Source: JBEHWX01 sp048498995 | GTDB lineage: Bacteria > Bacteroidota > Ignavibacteria > OLB7 | Assembly (NCBI GenBank): GCA_048498995.1 | Contig: JBEHWX010000062.1 | Span: forward strand, 1-35,876 | Length of the DNA: 35,876 nucleotides | Reading direction: 5' to 3' | Position numbers and translations under genes: made by a program | Shown here: positions 25,918 to 32,750 of the stretch, one piece after another | How positions within the stretch are numbered: position 1 is the stretch's first letter | How the letters are laid out: every line of letters starts with the position of its first letter | The notes under the pieces: generated by a model | What the model was told of the DNA's origin: nothing | The model's input: only the letters and a program-made list of their open reading frames with translations | The model's database searches: none

Positions 25918-28005
25918 ATGCTACTGTATCAGCGCATGAATCCCGAGCTGTTCGCTCCGGCATATGGGGCGAAATTCCAGCAGCTCTATCCCAAGGAGAT
26001 GGAAGCGCCGATGCCGTTCGGCGCCGCCTGGGGCATCCTCGAGCCTGGCCAGGTGTCGAGCCGGCACAGCCACCACGAGCACGAATCGCTCTTCATCGTC
26101 AGCGGTGCCGGCCGGCTGACCTGCGCCGATGAGGTGATCACCGTCGGCCCCGGCGACACGATCTACCTGGCCCCCTTCGGCGCGCACATGATGGAGAATC
26201 TCTCCCCCTCCGAGGAGCTCCTGTTCCTCTCGGTCTGGTGCGAGGATCTGTCCAGGCTGGCCGAGGATCCGGTCGGTCCGGCCACCAACGGCGTCGCCGC
26301 GCGCAACGGATATGTCGAGGAAATGATCGTGACGGCCACGCCGCCGACCCCGAACGGCGATCTTCATATCGGCCACCTCTCGGGACCATATCTGGCCGCC
26401 GACATTCTCGTCAGGCATCTGCGGACGCGCGGTATCGCGGCTCTGTACCTCACCGGCATCGACGACCATCAGAGCTATACGGCGCTGAAGGGCATCAGGA
26501 CGGACGCGACGCCGGCGGAGGTCGCCGATCATTTCGGCGACGCAATCCTCGCGACCCTGGCCGCGGCACGGATCGAGCCGGACAGCATCTCGCTTCCGCG
26601 AGCCTCCGCCCTGCACACGCGCTACGCACATGCTCTGTTCCATCGCCTTCATGCCGACGGAGCGATCGTGGAGCGGAACGCCCCGGCGCTCTACTGCGCG
26701 CACTGCCGGATGTATCTGTTCGAAGCGTTCGTGCGTGGCGGGTGCCCCCACTGCCATGCCCCATCCAACGGCAATGCCTGCGAGGAGTGCGGACGTCCGA
26801 ACGACTGCGCGGATCTGATCGAGCCGCGCTGCAACCTCTGCCAGGCCATTCCGGAGAGGCGATCGTATCGCCGATTCTACTTCCGGCTCGCATCCCACGC
26901 GGAGATGCTCGAGAGCTACCACGAGACAGTCACGATGAGCTCCCATCTTCGCGCGCTCTGCGCCACCATGCTGAGCGACGGGCTACCGGAGATCGCGATC
27001 AGCCACGAGACCGACTGGGGCATTCCGGTTCCGCTCGAGACGCACGGCAACCAGCGGCTCTATGTCTGGTTCGAGATGATCGCCGGCTACCTGGCTGCGG
27101 CCGACGGCGCGACGAATGACGGAAGGGGGAGCGATGGCGCCGAGGCACGGCCGATCGGCGCGGGCTGGAAAGGAGGGCGGATCGGCATCACGCAGTGCTT
27201 CGGATTCGACAATGGATACTTCCACGCGATCCTCTTCCCGGCACTCCTTTACGCGCTGGATCCGGAGATCGAGCTGCCACGACATTTCATCACCAACGAG
27301 TTCTACCGCCTGGATGGCCTGAAGATCTCGACCAGCCGGGATCACGCGATCTGGGGACGCGAGCTGATCGACGCGGTCGGGGCCGACGTCGCGAGGTTCT
27401 ATCTGGCGTACAGCGCTCCTGAGCGCGAGCAGACGAATTTCGTCCGGAGCGACTTCGAGGCCGTGGTGCGTCGGGAGCTGATCGACGGCTGCCAGCAGTG
27501 GCTGGCCGGAGTCGAGGAGCGCATCGCGCGCGAGTTCCGCCGACGAGCACCATCCACCGGAGTCTGGACCGTGCCGCAACGCGAGTTCTATCACCTGCTG
27601 CAGGAGCTGACGCGCCGCGCCGCGGCGGCATATCGCGTCGAGACCTTTTCGCCGCAGCGCGCGGCCCGCGTGGTTCGCGACCTGGTTCAGGAGGCACGCC
27701 GGTTTTCCGGGGGCGAGCGGCACTGGCGCGATTGCATCGACTGGAGCGAGGAGCGGCGGACGGGAGCGGCCCTGGAGCTGGCGGCGGCAAAGTGCCTGGC
27801 GAGGATCGCCTATCCGATCATGCCGGATTTCGCCCTGGCGCTCTGGAGGAGCCTCGGCCTGGAGAGCTCCGGAAGCCCGACCTGGGTGGACTTTCCGGAC
27901 TGGGTGCCAAGCGGCGGCGTGCTTGGCCCGATCGGCGGTCCATACTTCCCGTCCGGCGCCGATATCGCCGAATACGAGGCCGACGCGATGCCGCGCGGCG
28001 CCTGA
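25918..28005 (+). CDS. Cupin-MetRS didomain hydrazine synthetase (Spb40-like)
   Basis: The protein has 695 residues from the ATG at 25918; the frame is open further upstream, but the cupin starts here. Residues 33-110 are a cupin with metal ligands in RHSHHEHE (49-56) and PFGAHMMEN (86-94). From residue 136 a class I aminoacyl-tRNA synthetase core of MetRS type begins: TPPTPNGDLHIGHL with HIGH at 150-153, four CxxC knuckles (260/263, 276/279, 288/291, 305/308), WFEMIAGYL, and KISTS at 469-473 in place of KMSKS. The rest is an anticodon-domain-like helical region. This fusion is the signature of hydrazine synthetases, which use ATP to couple N6-hydroxylysine with an amino acid (glycine for Spb40) and make an N-N bond. 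Its position beside an N-hydroxylase and FAD oxidases supports that over tRNA charging. The amino-acid partner is not predicted. Confidence 0.92.
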   Translation: MLLYQRMNPELFAPAYGAKFQQLYPKEMEAPMPFGAAWGILEPGQVSSRHSHHEHESLFIVSGAGRLTCADEVITVGPGDTIYLAPFGAHMMENLSPSEELLFLSVWCEDLSRLAEDPVGPATNGVAARNGYVEEMIVTATPPTPNGDLHIGHLSGPYLAADILVRHLRTRGIAALYLTGIDDHQSYTALKGIRTDATPAEVADHFGDAILATLAAARIEPDSISLPRASALHTRYAHALFHRLHADGAIVERNAPALYCAHCRMYLFEAFVRGGCPHCHAPSNGNACEECGRPNDCADLIEPRCNLCQAIPERRSYRRFYFRLASHAEMLESYHETVTMSSHLRALCATMLSDGLPEIAISHETDWGIPVPLETHGNQRLYVWFEMIAGYLAAADGATNDGRGSDGAEARPIGAGWKGGRIGITQCFGFDNGYFHAILFPALLYALDPEIELPRHFITNEFYRLDGLKISTSRDHAIWGRELIDAVGADVARFYLAYSAPEREQTNFVRSDFEAVVRRELIDGCQQWLAGVEERIAREFRRRAPSTGVWTVPQREFYHLLQELTRRAAAAYRVETFSPQRAARVVRDLVQEARRFSGGERHWRDCIDWSEERRTGAALELAAAKCLARIAYPIMPDFALALWRSLGLESSGSPTWVDFPDWVPSGGVLGPIGGPYFPSGADIAEYEADAMPRGA

Positions 28006-28042
28006 ACGAAACGATGTCGTACCCCCCAGGAATGGAGCCATC

Positions 28043-29188
28043 ATGATACAGGGAATGATACAGGGAGCACCCTCGCTCGCAAGCCGCCGCTCGTCGGACG
28101 TGATCGTCGTCGGCGGCGGAGTTATCGGCCTGGCCATCGCGCTTCACCTTGCGCGACGGGGCGTCAAGGTGACCATCCTGGAGCGTGGCAGGATCGGACG
28201 TGAAGCGTCGCTGGCCGCGGCCGGCATCCTCGCGGCGCAGGCGGACATGGAACAGGACAACCCGCTGACGCCGCTCTGCCTGGCCAGCCGTGAGATGTAC
28301 GCCGAGCTCGCCCAGGATCTCCTTTCAAGGACCGGCATCGATATCGAGTACTCCCGGTCCGGACTGATCTACGTGGCGATGACCGATCGGGAGGCGGCCG
28401 AGATCGACGCCCGCCACTTCTGGCAGCGAATGTCCAACCTGGCCATCGAGAGCCTCGCCCCACGGGAGATCCTCTCGATGGAGCCGAGCCTGAACGGCGA
28501 TCTGGCCGCCGGACTCCACTTCCCGGACGAGGCATCGGTGAACACCGCCAGGCTGCTTACCGCGCTCGAGCGCGCGTGCCTGGAAGAGGGAGTGACGATC
28601 GTGACCGGAGCGCAGGTGCTGTCGGTGTGCGCCGATGATGCGGGCGTCACCGGGTTGACCACGAGCACGGAGGAGTGGAGCGCCGGAAGCGTGGTGATCG
28701 CGGCCGGCTGCTGGTCCGGCACGATCTCGACGCCGCTCGGCTGCGAGCCGGTGATTCAGCCCTGTCGCGGACAGATCATCGTCACCGAATCTCCGACCCC
28801 GCCGTTGGGGCGCGTCATCTTCAGCACCGGCGCCTACCTGGTTCCGCGCCGCGACGGCACGGTGCTGCATGGGAGCACGGTGGAGTTCGTGGGCTACGAC
28901 ACCAGCGTGACGCTCGGCGGGATCCAGAAGATTACCGCCGGAAGCCTGTCGATATCGAGCACGCTGGGATCGCGGCCGATCGTCGACATCTGGTCGGGTC
29001 TGCGTCCGCATTACAGCACGCGGGATATCCTGGTCGGACCGGCCGGGATCGAGGGGCTGTACTACGCGACGGGGCACTTCCGCAACGGGATACTGCTGGC
29101 GCCGATCACGGCGGCGCTGATCTCCGAATCGATCGTCACGGGCATCATGCCCGGCATGCTCGCCAAGCTGGGCGGACACTCCACCTAG
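28043..29188 (+). CDS. ThiO-like glycine/amine FAD oxidase (Spb39 candidate)
   Basis: The protein has 381 residues from the ATG at 28043, with GGAG 5 nt upstream. A 12-bp tandem duplication (ATGATACAGGGA twice) makes the N-terminus MIQGMIQG. The Rossmann motif VIVVGGGVIGLAIAL (20-34), GREASLAAAGILAAQ, CRGQIIV and the C-terminal HFRNGILLAPITAAL are hallmarks of glycine oxidase ThiO. No thiamine genes are nearby. In hydrazine clusters a glycine-oxidase-like flavoenzyme oxidises the N6-(carboxymethylamino)lysine-type intermediate, releasing hydrazinoacetic acid and aminoadipate semialdehyde. By motif this is the better Spb39 candidate, leaving the FAD enzyme at 24657 for another oxidation. Confidence 0.88.
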   Translation: MIQGMIQGAPSLASRRSSDVIVVGGGVIGLAIALHLARRGVKVTILERGRIGREASLAAAGILAAQADMEQDNPLTPLCLASREMYAELAQDLLSRTGIDIEYSRSGLIYVAMTDREAAEIDARHFWQRMSNLAIESLAPREILSMEPSLNGDLAAGLHFPDEASVNTARLLTALERACLEEGVTIVTGAQVLSVCADDAGVTGLTTSTEEWSAGSVVIAAGCWSGTISTPLGCEPVIQPCRGQIIVTESPTPPLGRVIFSTGAYLVPRRDGTVLHGSTVEFVGYDTSVTLGGIQKITAGSLSISSTLGSRPIVDIWSGLRPHYSTRDILVGPAGIEGLYYATGHFRNGILLAPITAALISESIVTGIMPGMLAKLGGHST

Positions 29189-29260
29189 CATCGCTCGCGA
29201 CATGCCCCCGGCGCATCCGGTCAGCGCAAGCCGCGTCACCACGAGCTTCGCCACCGCGAG

Positions 29261-29305
29261 CCGCTTCGCCACGCGCCGCTTCGCCACGCGTCGCCTCGGC
29301 ACGCG
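29261..29305 (+). repeat. 15-bp tandem repeat in leader of radical SAM gene
   Basis: CCGCTTCGCCACGCG occurs at 29261-29275 and 29276-29290, followed by a diverged third unit TCGCCTCGGCACGCG at 29291-29305. A further degenerate unit may lie just upstream. It falls in the 160-bp gap before the radical SAM gene. If an upstream ATG at 29202 were used, it would encode a repetitive RFATR-type N-terminal extension. Confidence 0.85.
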
Positions 29306-29348
29306 CCGCGAGGCGCACCACCACATACCGCAGGAGAACGAACCCATC

Positions 29349-30947
29349 ATGACGAAGATCCTTCTGATCGGAGAAAAGCTGTTGCACCGGAGCTTCAACG
29401 GCGCCAACAAGGCGCTTCCGGTGCTGGCGTCGAGCCTGTGCAATGCCGGATTCAGCAACACGGTTCAGCTCGACCTGGAGCGTTCCGACATCACGATCGA
29501 GGATGTGTGTCGCCACGCCTCGGACGCTGATCTGATCACCTTCGCCGGATGCCTGACTCCGCAATGGCCCGAGATCGACAAGCATCTCCAGCAGGTGCAC
29601 GCTCACCTGGAGCGGATCGGCCGGACCGATGTACCGATCATCGTCGGTGGCTACGCCACCAAGAGCGTCGAGGATATCGCCAGGCTCTCTCCCTGGATCA
29701 CGGCGTTCTTCGACGGCGAGGGGGAGGAAGGAATCGTCACGATCGCGGAGCTGGTCGCCGCCGGCACGTTCAGACAGCGGATGAAGGAAATCCCCGGCAT
29801 CTGCTTTCTCACCGAGAACGGAACCTACCATCAGTCGACGGCCGAGCGCGTGAAGAACATCTCCCCCTACGATCAGCATTTCGAGTTCGTCCACGTGCCG
29901 GAGGTCCACAACATGGACATCTTCGTGACGCCCGACGGCCGACAGATGAAGACCGCGCAGCTCTACACGCAGCGCGGCTGCCCCTGGTCGTGCGACTACT
30001 GCAACAAGAGCACCGAGAGCAACGGCGTCAACCGACTGACCGAGGAATCGCTGCGTGAGCAGCTCCGGAAGCTCAAGCGTGATGGATACGAGGCGGTGTA
30101 TCTGGATGTCGACACGTTCACCGTCAACGAGAAGGCGGCGCGGCGCGAGGCGGAGATCATTCTGGAGGAGGGGCTGAGCTGGGGATCGAACACGAGGATC
30201 GACAGAGTCGACAAGTCGTTGATGCGGTTCCTTGCCGGCACCAACTGCATCTACATGTTCTTCGGCGTCGAGCACATTCTCCCGGAAGTGTCGATCGCGA
30301 TCGGCAAGTTCAACGGCCCGGCCCGGAATCAGTGGAAGCAGGCGCTCGAGTATCCGCGGAAGGTCCGCCAGGTGTTCACCGACATGGCCGAATGCGGATT
30401 CCCGAGCAGCTATTTTCTGATACTCGGCCTGCCGAAGGCACAGGTCGACGAGACCGGACAGATCCTCGGATTCGAGCCCACCACGTTCGAGGACGACATG
30501 GGCGCGATCCGCTACGGCCTCGACCACTGCAACCCGGACTACTTCAACTTCAACATGCTCCGGTTCATGCCCGGAAGCACCGCGGCCGACATGTGGATGC
30601 ATCCGGCCTACGGCTGCGTGCGCCCCTCCGGCATACGCCCGATCACCGGAGGATACTTCCTCCCCCGCGTGGCGCGCCAGCTCAACTACAAAGTCCCGGA
30701 GAACCACGGCGTCTATCGGCTGTGCGAGTCGGTCGGCCTGAACCAGCCGACAACCACCGCGATGGACCCCCAGCGCGTGTACGACACCGTGAAGGGGACG
30801 ATGGAGCTGATCAATGACGGCATCGGCAGAGGGAGAAAGCCGACGAGAATCTTCATCGACCGGGACATCATCCAGTCGGGCCTCGTGACGCGGAGCGATG
30901 AGGGCGAGTACCGCATGGCGCCGCTGCGCGAGTTCGAATATTTCTGA
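29349..30947 (+). CDS. Radical SAM enzyme with B12-binding-like N-terminal domain
   Basis: The protein has 532 residues from the ATG at 29349, with AGGAG 12 nt upstream. Residues 1-140 resemble the Rossmann-type cobalamin-binding region of class B/BchE-like radical SAM proteins (KALPVLASSLCNAGF, DADLITFAGCLTPQW, VPIIVGGYATKS, AFFDGEGEEGIV), but a classical DxHxxG motif is not evident. The Cx3Cx2C cluster motif CPWSCDYC has Cys211, Cys215 and Cys218, which would hold the [4Fe-4S] cluster. The SAM-binding GLPKAQVDETGQ-type region and a TIM-barrel pattern follow. It could methylate, cyclise or rearrange an intermediate; the reaction cannot be read from sequence. It is not part of the known minimal hydrazine machinery. 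Confidence 0.87.
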   Translation: MTKILLIGEKLLHRSFNGANKALPVLASSLCNAGFSNTVQLDLERSDITIEDVCRHASDADLITFAGCLTPQWPEIDKHLQQVHAHLERIGRTDVPIIVGGYATKSVEDIARLSPWITAFFDGEGEEGIVTIAELVAAGTFRQRMKEIPGICFLTENGTYHQSTAERVKNISPYDQHFEFVHVPEVHNMDIFVTPDGRQMKTAQLYTQRGCPWSCDYCNKSTESNGVNRLTEESLREQLRKLKRDGYEAVYLDVDTFTVNEKAARREAEIILEEGLSWGSNTRIDRVDKSLMRFLAGTNCIYMFFGVEHILPEVSIAIGKFNGPARNQWKQALEYPRKVRQVFTDMAECGFPSSYFLILGLPKAQVDETGQILGFEPTTFEDDMGAIRYGLDHCNPDYFNFNMLRFMPGSTAADMWMHPAYGCVRPSGIRPITGGYFLPRVARQLNYKVPENHGVYRLCESVGLNQPTTTAMDPQRVYDTVKGTMELINDGIGRGRKPTRIFIDRDIIQSGLVTRSDEGEYRMAPLREFEYF

Positions 30948-30986
30948 TCGCGCCGGCCACCACCGAACGATGCCATGGAGGACGCC

Positions 30987-31751
30987 ATGGAGAATGCCTT
31001 GCGCGGCAGCATCGATGGCGCTCCACCGGTCGGATCGGACGTCGACATCTGGTACGCCCGCTGCGACGGCCTGGACTGGGATCGGTTCGAACGGTCGAAT
31101 CTCTCCCTGTTGAGCGCCGACGAGGCGGCACGGTATCACGCCCTGACCACCCGCAACGTGCGCCGCGAATACCTGGCCACGCGCGCGCTGCTCAGACGCA
31201 TCCTGTCGCGCTACGCATCGGTCGAGCCATGGCGATGGCGCTTTCGCAGGACGGAGTACGGGCGCCCGGAGATCGAGGCGCCATCGGGACCATCCCCCGC
31301 CGACTTCAACATCTCCCATTCGGGAGGAACGATCGCTATCGCCGTTGCCCGCGGTGCCGGGCACGCGGTGGGGATCGATGTGGAGGGAACCGATCGGGGC
31401 GAGCTGGCCCGCGCCCTGGCCGGGGAGTTCATGACGGAGGAGGAACGGGCAGCCCTCGAGCGCCTTCACCCGGAGCACCGCTCCCGGCGCGCGCTGCAGC
31501 TCTGGACCTTGAAGGAGGCGTACGCCAAGGCGCGCGGAAAGGGGCTCTGGCTGCCGCTTCGGGAGATCTCCTTCCGTATAGCTCCTCACGGAACGGCGCG
31601 CGCGCGGCTCGCCGGCGAGACGTCGATGGAGCAGTGGCATTTCCGCCTCATCGACGGCGGAGCCGACATCACCTCGGCGGTCGCGATTCATACCACCAGC
31701 GACATGGCGCCGAGGATCGGCATCATTAGGATCGATCCGGCGGCCACGTAG
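30987..31751 (+). CDS. Sfp-type 4'-phosphopantetheinyl transferase
   Basis: The protein has 254 residues. The ATG at 30987 is preferred over 30975 because GGAGG lies 5 nt before it. The three family motifs are present: FNISHSGG (107-114), VGIDVE (128-133, with metal ligands Asp131 and Glu133) and WTLKEAYAKARGKGL (173-187, Glu177). The length is typical of Sfp-type enzymes that load phosphopantetheine from CoA onto carrier domains. It should activate the PCP of the convergent NRPS (Ser in EAGGSS), which confirms that the gene train and the NRPS form one cluster. Confidence 0.93.
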   Translation: MENALRGSIDGAPPVGSDVDIWYARCDGLDWDRFERSNLSLLSADEAARYHALTTRNVRREYLATRALLRRILSRYASVEPWRWRFRRTEYGRPEIEAPSGPSPADFNISHSGGTIAIAVARGAGHAVGIDVEGTDRGELARALAGEFMTEEERAALERLHPEHRSRRALQLWTLKEAYAKARGKGLWLPLREISFRIAPHGTARARLAGETSMEQWHFRLIDGGADITSAVAIHTTSDMAPRIGIIRIDPAAT

Positions 31752-31824
31752 GCCGGATCGGTCACGGACATCCACGACGCCGCGCGGCATCACGAAACCA
31801 CCCGAGCCATCCGGGAGCGCCGGC

Positions 31825-32607
31825 ATGCTCGCTACCACGACACCGACACCACACTTCAGCATGTGCACGAACCATCACGAGATCGTATGGACCATTGTCC
31901 CGGATCGCACGCCGTACGTGCAGCGGAATTGCCCCAAATGCGAACGGCCGCGGGAGTTCTATAACAGCGGCAAGTTCCGGATCAACGCGCAGCAGAAGAC
32001 CCTCGACGTCTGGCTGATCTACAAGTGTACTTCCTGCGACGCCACCTGGAACTGCAATATTCTCCGCCGCATCCTCTCCTCGTCCATCGACCCGGAGCTC
32101 TACCGTCGATTCCTGACCAACGACAGCAGGACAAGCTGGGAGTATGCGTTCAACTACGAACTGCTGAAGCGCAACGGCGCGGATGTCGATCCCGCCGTCG
32201 GCTATCACGTCGACGGCGAGGATGTCGACCTGAGCGATCCCTCCATCGAGAAGATCTCCATCCGGGTGACGTTCGAGTTCAGGGTGGATGTGCGGCTGGA
32301 CACGCTGCTGGCCAACAAGCTCGGGCTCTCCCGCCGGACGATCGCGGTGCTGTTCGAGCGCGGCGCGATCTCGATCCTCTCCGGCACGGTGAAAGACCTC
32401 AAGAAGAAGCTGAAAGGGGAGGTGCTTCTGGCGATCGATTCCTCGAAGGCGGCGAGCATTCTGGCGTCCCGTCCGGGCGCCGCCGAGGCCAACGACACGG
32501 ATGCCGACGGAACCGGAGAGGAAGGAGAATGCTCCGCCGGGGAGAACCGGCGGCGGGAAACCGATCACGTCGCCTCGGAGTCCCCCTCCGGGCACGGCCG
32601 ACGCTAG
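31825..32607 (+). CDS. DUF1062 zinc-ribbon protein with S4-like segment
   Basis: The protein has 260 residues from the ATG at 31825, with GGGAG 7 nt upstream. It matches the DUF1062 pattern: an early WTIVPDRTPYV, zinc-ribbon cysteines at CPKC (36/39) and CTSC (68/71), and the signature FRINAQQKTLDVWLIYKC followed by TWN. Residues 156-195 (VRLDTLLANKLGLSRRTIAVLF, ERGAISI) resemble an S4 RNA-binding motif. The last 50 residues are a polar, acidic, low-complexity tail. The function of DUF1062 is unknown. It is the last plus-strand gene of the cluster and converges on the NRPS. It might assist a nucleic-acid- or adenylate-related step, but nothing in the sequence proves this. Confidence 0.84.
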   Translation: MLATTTPTPHFSMCTNHHEIVWTIVPDRTPYVQRNCPKCERPREFYNSGKFRINAQQKTLDVWLIYKCTSCDATWNCNILRRILSSSIDPELYRRFLTNDSRTSWEYAFNYELLKRNGADVDPAVGYHVDGEDVDLSDPSIEKISIRVTFEFRVDVRLDTLLANKLGLSRRTIAVLFERGAISILSGTVKDLKKKLKGEVLLAIDSSKAASILASRPGAAEANDTDADGTGEEGECSAGENRRRETDHVASESPSGHGRR

Positions 32608-32649
32608 AACATTCCGCGGCCGGCGCCGGCGCCGATCGATGCAACGGAA

Positions 32650-32681
32650 GGCCCCGTCGACATGGGTACATCGGCGGGGCC
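32650..32681. terminator. Bidirectional terminator between DUF1062 and NRPS genes
   Basis: GGCCCCGTCGA (32650-32660) pairs with TCGGCGGGGCC (32671-32681) over 11 positions with one G-T wobble and a 10-nt loop. It lies between two convergent stop codons (32607 and 32751). No T-run is present, but position and strength fit a shared terminator. Confidence 0.55.
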
Positions 32682-32695
32682 TCGTCACGTTCGGG

Positions 32696-32750
32696 GCGGA
32701 CATCGGCGAAGGCGGATCCCGGCGACGGCGGACATCGGCGAAGGCGGATC
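32696..32750. repeat. 23-bp direct repeat at the end of the NRPS gene
   Basis: Positions 32696-32718 and 32728-32750 are identical 23-mers with a 32-bp period (core GACATCGGCGAAGGCGG). The second copy abuts the NRPS stop codon at 32751-32753. A further degenerate piece of the motif (GACATGGGTACATCGGCGG) lies in the hairpin just upstream. Confidence 0.8.

Noticed and set aside
25918..28005. Housekeeping methionyl-tRNA synthetase
   Set aside because: The cupin fusion, the KISTS motif and the neighbourhood fit a biosynthetic enzyme instead.
28043..29188. ThiO of thiamine biosynthesis
   Set aside because: No thiamine genes or THI-box-like element are nearby; the gene is embedded in the hydrazine cluster.
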